Source: an uncultured bacterium (GTDB lineage: Bacteria > Bacteroidota > Bacteroidia > Chitinophagales > CAIODY01). From it: a stretch of DNA of 36,898 nucleotides. The stretch is from NCBI GenBank assembly GCA_903857255.1, contig CAIODY010000070.1, positions 1 to 36,898 of the forward strand, in the 5' to 3' direction. This document shows positions 17,246 to 25,133 of the stretch, piece after piece (within the stretch, counting starts at the first letter, position 1; every line of letters begins with the position of its first letter). The position numbers and the translations under genes were made by a program. Below the pieces are notes generated by a model that ran no database searches, had not been told where the DNA came from, and was given only the letters and a program-made list of their open reading frames with translations.

Positions 17246-17773
17246 TTAAATAAATCTTGGGTCTGTTTCCATCACATGCCCACAGCTTTTGCAAGTACGC
17301 AAATCCTCGTTGCCATAAAAATCACGAAACCTTGATTGGAAGTCAGTTTCAATATTTTCTTGTGCAAAATAAACTTCATGCAGTTTGTTGTTGCATTTAT
17401 CACAAAACCAAAGCAAACCATCTTTCATGGTAGTTCCTTTTCTGTTTCGCTCAATTACCAAACCGATAGAACCTGCGCTGCGACTGGGATTATGAGGTGT
17501 GTGTGGCGGCAACAAAAACATATCGCCAGCCGATAATTTCACTTCAACACATTTTCCATCTTGCTGGGTTTTTACCACAATATCGCCTTCGAGCTGAAAA
17601 AATAATTCTTCCGTTTCGTTATAATGATAGTCCTTTCGGGCATTTGGTCCACCAACAATCATCACAATAAAATCAGTCCCTTCAGGATATAAATTTTTAT
17701 TAGCAACAGGCGGTTTGAGTAAATGACGATTTTCGTCAATCCATTTTTGCAGGTTGAAAGGCGCACTAATCAT
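17246..17773 (-). CDS. nbaC: 3-hydroxyanthranilate 3,4-dioxygenase
   Basis: A cupin non-haem Fe(II) dioxygenase that cleaves 3-hydroxyanthranilate to ACMS in the tryptophan-kynurenine pathway. At 175 residues it is the short bacterial form. In the cupin core the expected Fe ligands are H50, E56 and H94 (KDYHYNETEELFFQLEGD and LPPHTPHNPSR); substrate-contact arginines R46 and R98 and the Glu in GLVIERN are present. The C-terminus has two CxxC pairs, FCDKCN (C124, C127) and CKSCG (C161, C164), the rubredoxin-like metal site seen in bacterial members. The downstream partner gene encodes ACMSD. Confidence 0.95.
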   Translation of the reverse strand: MISAPFNLQKWIDENRHLLKPPVANKNLYPEGTDFIVMIVGGPNARKDYHYNETEELFFQLEGDIVVKTQQDGKCVEVKLSAGDMFLLPPHTPHNPSRSAGSIGLVIERNRKGTTMKDGLLWFCDKCNNKLHEVYFAQENIETDFQSRFRDFYGNEDLRTCKSCGHVMETDPRFI

Positions 17774-17835
17774 AGATAAAATGTTTGAAACAAAGTTTGA
17801 AAGAATTATTTGATAATCCTAACAACCATAACAAT

Positions 17836-18282
17836 TTACTGCATCGGGAAATTTTTGTTTATCCAATCGGTTTTTAAATTTTCAGGTAAATCCAATAATT
17901 TAAAATTGCTAAAACCCATATCTTTCAAGGCTTTGAAAGCAGGACGAATATTTGGGCAATTTTTGTAAGGGCAACAACCGCAATAAAAAACAATCAATTT
18001 ATTTTTTGCAACAGTTCTCAATTTTGTTTTCAATTTATTGATTCCGTCCGCTTCAGATGATGCACCTACTTCCGTAGCGTTTTTGATGTTGCCAGCAAAC
18101 CCGATATTCAAAATCAAAGGCTGTTCAACATTTTTATTGTTCATTAATTTCACCAATTCCTCTGGCTGCATGATTTGTTGGGCATTCCAAGGCGTTGATA
18201 AATCAGAATTGATGTAGCCGTAACCAAAATAAATACTTGCTAACACAGCAACGATTGCGAATAAAAATCTAACGTTTTTCAT
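17836..18282 (-). CDS. Exported rhodanese-like protein with CGCCPYKNCP motif
   Basis: A 148-residue protein with an N-terminal signal peptide or anchor (FLFAIVAVLASIYFGYGYI, about 6-24), then a rhodanese-like fold: a QIMQPEELVKLMNN helix, PLILNIGFAG, LIVFYCGCCPYKNCPNIRPA and MGFSNFKLLDLPENLKTDW. The active-site loop of a rhodanese, normally CxxxxR/T, is replaced by a cysteine cluster (C101, C103, C104, C109), so sulfur-transferase activity is doubtful; a metal- or redox-binding role is possible. Homologues with similar Cys-Pro-rich loops are, to my recollection, annotated only as rhodanese-like. It lies 62 bp upstream of the dioxygenase gene; functional linkage is not shown. Confidence 0.75.
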   Translation of the reverse strand: MKNVRFLFAIVAVLASIYFGYGYINSDLSTPWNAQQIMQPEELVKLMNNKNVEQPLILNIGFAGNIKNATEVGASSEADGINKLKTKLRTVAKNKLIVFYCGCCPYKNCPNIRPAFKALKDMGFSNFKLLDLPENLKTDWINKNFPMQ

Positions 18283-18533
18283 GGTTAATATTTCTGTGAA
18301 GATGAAAAAATGAAATTGGTAAAACGCAACTTTAGTTACAAAAAATAGAAAAGAAAGGTGGATAAGCTACTATAATGACCACCAAACTTTCAAAAATGTT
18401 GCATCAGGCTTTAAAATTTATCGTACAAACATTTCTACAATAAAAAGTTTTTTGTTTACAACTCGTATCTATTGAAATCCTTTGCCGAAAAGCATTTGCA
18501 TAATTTCGTTCAACCTAATTCGTTGTACATTTT

Positions 18534-21500
18534 ATGCTTAAAAAAATAATTGGCGTAGTATTATTCATTCAATATTCACTATTCACCATTCACAGTTTCG
18601 CTCAAGAAACACAAACATTTTCTGATAATTTTTCATCGTTCAACAAAGGCGTTGAATTGATGGAACATCAACAATACAAAGCAGCACAAAACGAGTTCAA
18701 CCAAGTGTTGCAGCAATTTCCTTATTACGGCGATAATCGTTTTCAGCATATTCACACCGAAGCACAATTCTTTGCAGCCCTTTGTGCTATTGAATTAGAT
18801 GAACCTCAGGGAGAACAGCAAATGCAAGATTTTTTACAACTTTTTTCTACCAACACACGTGATAATGACGCAAAATATGAATTAGGGAAACTGAATTTCA
18901 AACAGAACAAATACAAAGATGTCATAGCATATTTAGAAAATGTTGACCACAGCGAATTGAAGCAAGAAGAAATTTCCAACTCGAAATTTTATTTGGCTTA
19001 CGCTTATTTTTTTACCAAAAAACTAGATAAAGCATTGCCGCTTTTTACAACACTTGCTTCTTCGCAAAATAAATATTACTACCCTGCAAACTATTATGCA
19101 GGCTTCATTTCGATGAATAACAAAGATTATTCAACAGCAGAAAAACATTTCGAAAAAGCGGCACAAGCCAGCATGTATGAAAATGTGATTCCGTATTATT
19201 TATCGCAAACTTATTTCGCACAAAAAAAGTATGATGCTGTGTTGGCGTATGCGCCTGTGCAATTAGAAAAACGAAATTTGCTATACAAAAATGAATTGCA
19301 AAATTTGGTCGGGCAAACATATTTCATGAAGAAAAATTATGCCTTGGCTTTACCGTTTTTAGAAAGTAATGCTAAAGCAAATAAGAAAATGTACCCAAAA
19401 GATTTTTATCAGTTGGCGTATGCACAATATCAAACACAAGCCTTTTCTGATGCGGTTTTGAACTTGAAGGAGTTGGATAATGAAAATGATTCGCTTGGGC
19501 AATATGCCATGTATTTATTGGCAGATTGTTTTTTGAAAACCAATAAAAAAGAAGAAGCCCGAAATGCATTTTTAAGAGTTTCAAAAATGAAATTTGATAA
19601 CGAATTGTGTGAAATTTCTTCGTTGAGTGCTGCGAAACTGGCTTACGAACAAGGTTTGCAGCAAATTGCCATTAATGAGTTGAATGATTTTGTGAAACAA
19701 TTTCCGCAATCAAAAAATTTAGAAGATGCTCGAATCACCTTAACCAATGCGTATTTGGCGACTAATAATTATCGCGAAGCATGGAATATGATTTCGGCCA
19801 TCAAAGAAAAATCGCCACGATTGCAACAAGCAGCGCAAGTAATTTCTTATAATCGAGCAGTAGAATTATTTAACGACAAAAATTTTTCTGCTTCCGAAAA
19901 AATGTTTGACAATTCACTGAATTACGCATTGGACAACAATTTGGAGGCTGGTAGTTATTTTTGGAAAGGGGAAATTGATTTTAAAAATGCACACTACAAA
20001 GAGGCGATAAATGATTACAGCAAGTTTGAAGAGTTGGCGAAAATTTGCAACAAACTGCCTGAAAATGTGAACACGAATTCGGCGAATTACAACATCGCTT
20101 ATTGCCATTTGAAACAACAAAATTACAAACAGGCATTGCCTTATTTTAAAAATTGCAACTTGGCATCGGGTGTTAAAAGCCGCATGGCTGCTGATGCTTC
20201 GCTACGAACAGCCGATTGCTACTTCACACTTCGTGATTATGAAAAAGCCGTTTTGAATTATGATGATGTGATAAAAACAAACAGCAGCGGTGCCGATTAT
20301 GCCTATTATCAAAAAGGAATTATTTATGGCTTAACCAATGATGATGCCACCAAAATCAGCTCTCTGCAAGCGATTGGAGATAAATTTCCCAAATCAATTT
20401 ATGCTGATGATGCCGAATTTGAAATTGGAAATACTTATTTCAATCAGGAAAAATTTGATGATGCGGCAAAGGCTTATCAAAAAATAATTAGCGATTTTCC
20501 GAAAAGTCCGTACTACAAAAAATCGCGATTGCAATTGGCTTTGGTGAAAATTCAAACCAATCAAACCGATGATGCAGTGCAGCTTTACAAAGGCATTGTG
20601 GCTGATTATCCAAAAAGTAGCGAAGCGAATGAAGCGTTGATGGCGTTGAAAAATGTGTATGTAGAAAAAGGTGACGCTAAAACATTTTTAGATTATTTAA
20701 CGCAAACACCCGATGCTCAATTTTCAGCGTCAGCTATTGATTCTATTGCATTTCAAGGCGCAGAAAACAATTATCAAAATCAAAAACTGGATGACGCCAC
20801 AAGAGATTTTGAAATTTATTTAAGCAAATTCCCGAAAGGATATTTTCAATTACAAGCAAATTATTTTTTGGCTGATTGCTATTTCAAAAAACAGATGTGG
20901 GGCGAAGCATTAGAAAAATATGAAGCAGTAGCAAATCAGAACACGAATAAGTACACCGAAAAAAGTTTGGTTCGCAGCAGCTATTTAGCGTTTTACAAAA
21001 CAAAAAACTACAGCAAATCGTTGGTTTATTTTCAACGCTTGGCAGATGAATCGAGTTATAAAACTAATCAGTTGGATGGCATCAGGGGCACGATGCGTTC
21101 GGCATTTTTGATTAATAAAAATGATGTTTGTAAAACTTACGCTGAAAAATTAATCGCCGCTGAATCAGCCACAGATGAGGATTTGACCGAAGGCAATTTT
21201 TATTTGGGTAAATTAGAATTTGCTGATAATAATTTCGCTGATGCTGAAAAACATTTGAAATCTTCTTTAAAAATTAACAACGAACGGGCTGCCGAAGCAA
21301 AATATTTATTGGCAACTATCGCTTTAAAAAATAACAAAACTGATGATGCAGAAAAGTTGTGTTTCGACATCATCAATCAAACGCCAGCTTATGATAATTG
21401 GGTTTGGAAATCGTTGTTGTTGTTGAGCGATGTGTACGTAGCAGAGAAACAATATTTTCAAGCACGAGCCACTTTAGAAACTTTGAAAGAAAGCACCAAA

Positions 21501-21599
21501 GACGCTACCACATTGAGTTTAGCAGACGAAAAAATAAAAGCAGTGATGAGTTTGGAACAAAGTGAAAACAGAATTAAACGCGACACTTTGGAAAAGTGA
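18534..21599 (+). CDS. Large periplasmic/outer-membrane tetratricopeptide repeat protein
   Basis: An exported protein of 1021 residues with a signal peptide (IIGVVLFIQYSLFTIHSFAQ) and then TPR or TPR-like repeats almost throughout. Clear repeats are FNKGVELMEHQQYKAAQNEF, YAYFFTKKLDKALPLFTTLA, YAGFISMNNKDYSTAEKHFE, YYQKGIIYGL, FEIGNTYFNQEKFDDAAKAY and FYLGKLEFADNNFADAEKHL. The repeated 'YADDAEFEIGNTYF' and 'FPKSPYYKKSRLQLALV' phrases are of the YbgF/BamD-like outer-membrane-lipoprotein TPR type. It is presumably a scaffold for protein-protein contacts. A 123-bp spacer with repeats separates it from an outer-membrane barrel gene on the same strand, and in Bacteroidota such TPR and barrel genes are often neighbours. 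The 251 bp upstream (18283-18533) hold no gene; a TAATTTCG element at about 18502 is a weak promoter candidate. Confidence 0.88.
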   Translation: MLKKIIGVVLFIQYSLFTIHSFAQETQTFSDNFSSFNKGVELMEHQQYKAAQNEFNQVLQQFPYYGDNRFQHIHTEAQFFAALCAIELDEPQGEQQMQDFLQLFSTNTRDNDAKYELGKLNFKQNKYKDVIAYLENVDHSELKQEEISNSKFYLAYAYFFTKKLDKALPLFTTLASSQNKYYYPANYYAGFISMNNKDYSTAEKHFEKAAQASMYENVIPYYLSQTYFAQKKYDAVLAYAPVQLEKRNLLYKNELQNLVGQTYFMKKNYALALPFLESNAKANKKMYPKDFYQLAYAQYQTQAFSDAVLNLKELDNENDSLGQYAMYLLADCFLKTNKKEEARNAFLRVSKMKFDNELCEISSLSAAKLAYEQGLQQIAINELNDFVKQFPQSKNLEDARITLTNAYLATNNYREAWNMISAIKEKSPRLQQAAQVISYNRAVELFNDKNFSASEKMFDNSLNYALDNNLEAGSYFWKGEIDFKNAHYKEAINDYSKFEELAKICNKLPENVNTNSANYNIAYCHLKQQNYKQALPYFKNCNLASGVKSRMAADASLRTADCYFTLRDYEKAVLNYDDVIKTNSSGADYAYYQKGIIYGLTNDDATKISSLQAIGDKFPKSIYADDAEFEIGNTYFNQEKFDDAAKAYQKIISDFPKSPYYKKSRLQLALVKIQTNQTDDAVQLYKGIVADYPKSSEANEALMALKNVYVEKGDAKTFLDYLTQTPDAQFSASAIDSIAFQGAENNYQNQKLDDATRDFEIYLSKFPKGYFQLQANYFLADCYFKKQMWGEALEKYEAVANQNTNKYTEKSLVRSSYLAFYKTKNYSKSLVYFQRLADESSYKTNQLDGIRGTMRSAFLINKNDVCKTYAEKLIAAESATDEDLTEGNFYLGKLEFADNNFADAEKHLKSSLKINNERAAEAKYLLATIALKNNKTDDAEKLCFDIINQTPAYDNWVWKSLLLLSDVYVAEKQYFQARATLETLKESTKDATTLSLADEKIKAVMSLEQSENRIKRDTLEK

Positions 21600-21706
21600 G
21601 TTTGTAAAGTTTATCAAGTACATAAAGTTTTTAAAAAATACAGATGCTTCGTTCCTCAGCATGACAAATAGATTGCAGCCGTCATCCTGAACGATAGTGA
21701 AGGAAC
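21597..21706. repeat. Dispersed repeats: 23-mer copy plus a GTCATCCTGA-family palindrome
   Basis: Two repeats fill the spacer. Bases 21597-21619, beginning in the TPR gene's stop codon, repeat 11052-11074 with one mismatch. Bases 21643-21706 contain two inverted half-sites, one reading GTCATGCTGAGGAACGAAGC on the minus strand (21663 downwards) and the other GTCATCCTGAACGATAGTGA on the plus strand (21681 on). Copies of the same family are at 25046-25096 and 32467-32541. It lies between two same-strand genes and could form a long hairpin in the mRNA. Confidence 0.65.
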
Positions 21707-21721
21707 TAAAAAACAAAAAAA

Positions 21722-23434
21722 ATGAAGAAAATAATTTTATTGTTGTTGATTTTTATTGCTTTGAAACCTGCTATGGCGCAGGATTCGGGCGATAACATAA
21801 AATCGGAAGAAATTGATATCATCAAACCTTATCAACCTATTTTAGCTGATGCAGTGAAAATTCCTTTTGTACCAAACGTGGTAAAAAACATCACTGAAAA
21901 ACAAAGTGTGAGTTATGATATTCCTGCCAAATTATTAGATGTGCCGTATCAAGCACCCAGCCTGAAACCTGCTGCCATGCCTAAAGACGAGAGCAAACAA
22001 GAGTTGCCAAGTTTGTATGCAAAAATTGGTTTCGGAAATTATTTCGCCGATTTTTTGGATGTGATTTATAGCAACACCAAAAACAAAAATTTCAATTACG
22101 GTGCTGAAATTTTTAACTACGGCAATCATTCAATAGATATTACTTCACGAGCGATGCGCCAAAGTGGTATGCAATTATTCGGAACACTTTACTCGAAGAA
22201 ATTTTCGATGACGGGCAATTTGAAATACGAAAATGATAAACGAAATGCTTATGGTGAAGAAGTTTTAGGCATGAATGCAGATAGTGTAATGCGTTATAGG
22301 TTTAATCGTTTATCAGCAAAAGTAGTATTTCAAAATACGGCTGATTTGAAATTACCCTTCGACTGGAAAAGCACTGCGAATCCATATTTCATCAATCGTG
22401 TGTTTGCAAATTTACAAATTGACAAAGCAGAAAGCAGCAAAGAAAATTTACACGAAAATGGTTTAAACTGGCTAAATCAATTTTCAAAAACTTTAAAAAG
22501 TGGTGATAAAATTTGGTTCAATATGAATTGGCAATGGAACGAATTGAGCATTGCACCGCCAACAAATTATTTCAATCAAGAACGAATTTCTACTACGCAA
22601 ATTGCTACGCCAAACTATAAACAACCCAATTCATTATTCGTTTTAAATCCATATTATCAAATCAACCGAAAGACGTGGAACACAGAGCTGGGGCTGAATC
22701 TGTCGTTTGATGGCTCGAACACCATTTTGTTGCCACATTACGAAAGTTCAAAAATTTTAATCGAAAATTATTTAGTGTTTTATGATGGCTGGAAAGGTTG
22801 GGTGCAAAAAAATACTTACTGGGATTTGCAAATGCAATGTCCTTGGTTGAGTTATGCCGAATTGCAAAACACCACATCGCAAGACAGTTACATGGGCATT
22901 CGTGGAACTGATAAAAAACGAATTTCGTACAATGCAAAATTCACCCTGTTGAGTTACAAGCACCTTCCACTTTTTGTAAATAATGATTCAATTCGTGGTG
23001 GTGAAATGACTTTGAAATATCAAAATGAAGATTGCCAAATGCTCAATTTTCATGGCGATGTGGCTTACAATCAAAACGACAAATTCAAAACCAGTGTGGC
23101 GGCGGATTACTACAATTTCTACAAACCCAATAGCACGTGGGCTTTTCATCGCCCGGGTTTACAAATTTGGTGGAATGCCAATTACAGATTAGCTGACAAA
23201 CTAAATTTGAATGCTTCGGTAAAAGCCTGGGACAAACAAAAAGTTTTGTTAGGCAATCAAATACAAACCCTCAACGGTGCTGTGGATGTGAGTTTGAGTG
23301 CGATGTATAATTACAACAAATACATTTCGGCATTTGTGTCGCTCAATAATTTATTGAATCAGCAATACCAGGTTTACTATGGTTACAAAGCGTTGGGCTT
23401 GAATGCCATGCTGGGTGTGGTGTTTAAGTATTGA
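21722..23434 (+). CDS. TonB-dependent-receptor-like outer-membrane beta-barrel protein
   Basis: A 570-residue outer-membrane protein. The signal peptide is KKIILLLLIFIALKPAMAQ. A conserved-looking segment SEEIDIIKPYQPILADAVKI follows, then a short linker and a beta-barrel with many alternating-hydrophobic, aromatic-rich strands (YAKIGFGNYFADFLDVIYS, WFNMNWQWNELSIAPPTNYF) and a C-terminal LGLNAMLGVVFKY ending in an aromatic residue. FVSLNNLLNQQYQVYYGYKA near the end is the type of phrase seen at the C-terminus of TonB-dependent receptors. There is no clear plug domain or TonB box, so it may be a plug-less relative. It probably works with the TPR protein encoded upstream. The stop is only 4 bp from the end of the convergent minus-strand gene. 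Confidence 0.8.
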   Translation: MKKIILLLLIFIALKPAMAQDSGDNIKSEEIDIIKPYQPILADAVKIPFVPNVVKNITEKQSVSYDIPAKLLDVPYQAPSLKPAAMPKDESKQELPSLYAKIGFGNYFADFLDVIYSNTKNKNFNYGAEIFNYGNHSIDITSRAMRQSGMQLFGTLYSKKFSMTGNLKYENDKRNAYGEEVLGMNADSVMRYRFNRLSAKVVFQNTADLKLPFDWKSTANPYFINRVFANLQIDKAESSKENLHENGLNWLNQFSKTLKSGDKIWFNMNWQWNELSIAPPTNYFNQERISTTQIATPNYKQPNSLFVLNPYYQINRKTWNTELGLNLSFDGSNTILLPHYESSKILIENYLVFYDGWKGWVQKNTYWDLQMQCPWLSYAELQNTTSQDSYMGIRGTDKKRISYNAKFTLLSYKHLPLFVNNDSIRGGEMTLKYQNEDCQMLNFHGDVAYNQNDKFKTSVAADYYNFYKPNSTWAFHRPGLQIWWNANYRLADKLNLNASVKAWDKQKVLLGNQIQTLNGAVDVSLSAMYNYNKYISAFVSLNNLLNQQYQVYYGYKALGLNAMLGVVFKY

Positions 23435-23438
23435 GAAG

Positions 23439-23810
23439 TTAAGATGCTTTGTTCTCCAACGCCATCCCCTCTGCATTTTGTTCTTTCAACGACCAATTGC
23501 CAGTTACAGAGGTTTCTAACCATGCTTTGCCCGATTTGCGAAGAATCTCAACATGCAATCCAAATACATCACGGAAATTTTCTTCCAAATTCACCACTGA
23601 CATTTCAGGAGTGATTTCGATATCGCCATCATTATGTTGAGTGCGGCAATCACTCAATTCCTTAGAAGAATGCTTTACTATTTTGATAGATGATTTGCCA
23701 GTTTTTGTATTCGATTTTCCAAAAAACTGAATTTTTAAAAATGGAAATTCACTGCTGAATTCTTTTTGAATCGCAAAAATCTTTCTGTTATCTTTTATGG
23801 AAATTTTCAT
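23439..23810 (-). CDS. Unknown 123-residue cytoplasmic protein under a double-operator promoter
   Basis: A short soluble protein without signal peptide or membrane helix. It has a mixed alpha/beta look: MKISIKDNRKIFAIQKEFSS, FLKIQFFGKS, a basic KTGKSSIKIVKHSSKE patch, DIEITPEMSVVNLEENFRDV and LHVEILRKSGKAWLETSV, then a tail. I do not recognise a family with certainty. The interesting part is its promoter: two CRP/FNR-type operators at exactly the same distances as those before ccoS and ccoG (feature 23834-23899). It is therefore predicted to belong to the same oxygen- or redox-responsive regulon as the cbb3 oxidase. It lies directly downstream of the receiver-CRP regulator gene, but its own promoter suggests separate transcription. 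It ends 4 bp from a convergent gene. Confidence 0.8.
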   Translation of the reverse strand: MKISIKDNRKIFAIQKEFSSEFPFLKIQFFGKSNTKTGKSSIKIVKHSSKELSDCRTQHNDGDIEITPEMSVVNLEENFRDVFGLHVEILRKSGKAWLETSVTGNWSLKEQNAEGMALENKAS

Positions 23811-23833
23811 TTTTAGCTTCTAATTTCTTGCAA

Positions 23834-23899
23834 CAAAAATAGAAGCAATGATTTTTGCTAAAAATGACAAACGTCATAAAGCAAATTGATTTACATCAA
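23834..23899 (-). promoter_or_regulatory. Double CRP/FNR-type operator and promoter of the 123-residue protein gene
   Basis: On the minus strand: distal operator TTGATGTAAATCAA (23899-23886), a perfect FNR-consensus palindrome; a 10-bp gap between 12-mer cores; proximal operator ATGACGTTTGTCAT (23877-23864), also a perfect palindrome; 23 bp; then the -7 box TATTTTTG (23841-23834). Operator centres are 36.5 and 58.5 bp from the last base of the box. Putting the start about 5 bp past the box (near 23829) places them at -41.5 and -63.5, the classic activating positions. No TTG -33 element is present, as expected for an activator-dependent promoter. The same geometry recurs at 29018-29082 and 35306-35370. 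Confidence 0.75.
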
Positions 23900-23908
23900 A
23901 AACCCTTA

Positions 23909-24973
23909 TCAATTCCGCATTTGCATCAACTTATCAATATTCAAAATAGTGATGTTGCTGCCTTTTATTTCCAACAAATGTTCCGATTTAAAATCGCTCA
24001 AAGTTCTTATAGTTGTTTCTGTGGCTGTTCCAGCCAAGTTTGCCAAATCTTCACGAGAAAGATTTATCGTAAAATTTTTTTCATTTTCTTTTTTATAACG
24101 ATTGTATAAAACAACCAACGAATCTGCCACACGTTTGCGAACAGAATTGTAAGCCAAGTTCATCAACTGCGTTTCTTTTTCCGATAAATTTCCCGACAAC
24201 ATTTGAATGAATTTTTTGGCAATGCCAGCATTTTTATACAACAAATCAAAGAAGATTTCTTGCGGCAAAAAACAAATTTCGCAATTGTCCAAAGCCTCTG
24301 CAGTATCAGTGTATTTGCACTCTTCCATCAATGCGATGTAACCTAAAAAATCTCCTTCGCTATACAAACCCGTGATAAATTCTTTACCAATTTCATGCTT
24401 CTTAAAAGTTTTTATTTTTCCTTTTTTTACATAAAAAATCCCACGAGGATAAGCACCTTCTTTATAAATAATTTCCTTCTTATTGTATTCTCTCACATCA
24501 TCATTCAATGTGATTTTTTTCAAATCATCCAAACTATTTACACTGCTGATAAATTCATTCACCTCTTCTAAATTGTTTGAAAACTTCTTCTTCATCAGCT
24601 CCACTTTTTTCAATCTGCTTTCAATCGCATTCAATAATTCAATGTCGTCAAAAGGCTTGGTAACATAGTCATCGGCGCCCATTTCCATACCTTTTCTCAA
24701 TTCACTTCTTTCAGCTTTTGCAGTTAAAAAAATGAACGGAATATCCGCCGTTTCTTCATTTTTTGAAAGCAAATGCAACACCCCATAACCATCCAACACA
24801 GGCATCATGATATCGCAAATAATCAAATCAGGTTTTTCCTTTTGCGCCAAAGCCACACCCTCTTTTCCGTTTGCGGCTGTAAACACCTTATAATTCGAGA
24901 GCTCCAGAATTTCCGAAGTGTTTTCTCTCATGTCTTTGTTGTCTTCAATCAAAAGTATCTTTTTCATTTTCAT
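23909..24973 (-). CDS. Response-regulator receiver fused to a CRP/FNR-type transcription factor
   Basis: A receiver domain joined to a CRP-fold regulator. I use the ATG at 24971-24973 (MKMKKILLIEDNKDM, 354 residues); ATG at 24967 is equally good, and a GTG at 24988 is less likely. The receiver domain (about 1-120) has the acidic pair IEDN, phospho-acceptor D54 in LIICDIMMP, LTAKAE and VTKPFDD. A cyclic-nucleotide-binding-type beta roll follows (IYKEGAYPRGIFYVKKGKIK, YSEGDFLGYIALMEE), then a helix-turn-helix LSREDLANLAGTATETTIRT. In the recognition helix the E-x-x-x-R pair that contacts TGA half-sites in CRP/FNR is present. Three cysteines (EECK, NCEIC) lie in the beta roll but do not match the FNR iron-sulfur arrangement. 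The PAS kinase gene upstream is the likely partner, and the double operators in this region are the likely targets. Confidence 0.93.
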   Translation of the reverse strand: MKMKKILLIEDNKDMRENTSEILELSNYKVFTAANGKEGVALAQKEKPDLIICDIMMPVLDGYGVLHLLSKNEETADIPFIFLTAKAERSELRKGMEMGADDYVTKPFDDIELLNAIESRLKKVELMKKKFSNNLEEVNEFISSVNSLDDLKKITLNDDVREYNKKEIIYKEGAYPRGIFYVKKGKIKTFKKHEIGKEFITGLYSEGDFLGYIALMEECKYTDTAEALDNCEICFLPQEIFFDLLYKNAGIAKKFIQMLSGNLSEKETQLMNLAYNSVRKRVADSLVVLYNRYKKENEKNFTINLSREDLANLAGTATETTIRTLSDFKSEHLLEIKGSNITILNIDKLMQMRN

Positions 24974-25045
24974 ATTTTTTTTAGCCACAAATGAACGAAT
25001 TAATAGAACGCTGATGACGCTGATTTTTATGATTAAAACAGATTT

Positions 25046-25096
25046 AATCCTTCGGCAAACTCAGGATGACTGTCATGGTGAGCTTGTCGAACCATC
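25046..25096. repeat. GTCATCCTGA-family palindromic repeat, compact copy
   Basis: The most compact member of the family. Inverted half-sites read GTCATCCTGAGTTTGCCGAA on the minus strand (from 25070) and GTCATGGTGAGCTTGTCGAA on the plus strand (from 25072), 18 of the 25 half-site positions matching, with 1 bp between them. It lies in the 145-bp spacer between the kinase and the receiver-CRP gene. The adjoining bases 24981-25045 (TTAGCCACAAATGAACGAAT and GCTGATGACGCTGATTTTTA) also look like repeat-derived intergenic DNA. Confidence 0.65.
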
Positions 25097-25133
25097 AATC
25101 TTCAAATTATCTCATCTTCAAATTTTCAAATTC

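Noticed and set aside
23909-24973. FNR-type iron-sulfur cluster in the receiver-CRP fusion
   Set aside because: Its three cysteines lie in the beta roll, not in the N-terminal cluster arrangement of FNR.
24974-25045. TGATGACGCTGATTTTTATG just upstream of the regulator gene as a double operator
   Set aside because: The half-sites are direct or mis-spaced, there is no TAnnTTTG box at the required distance, and the stretch resembles repeat-derived DNA.
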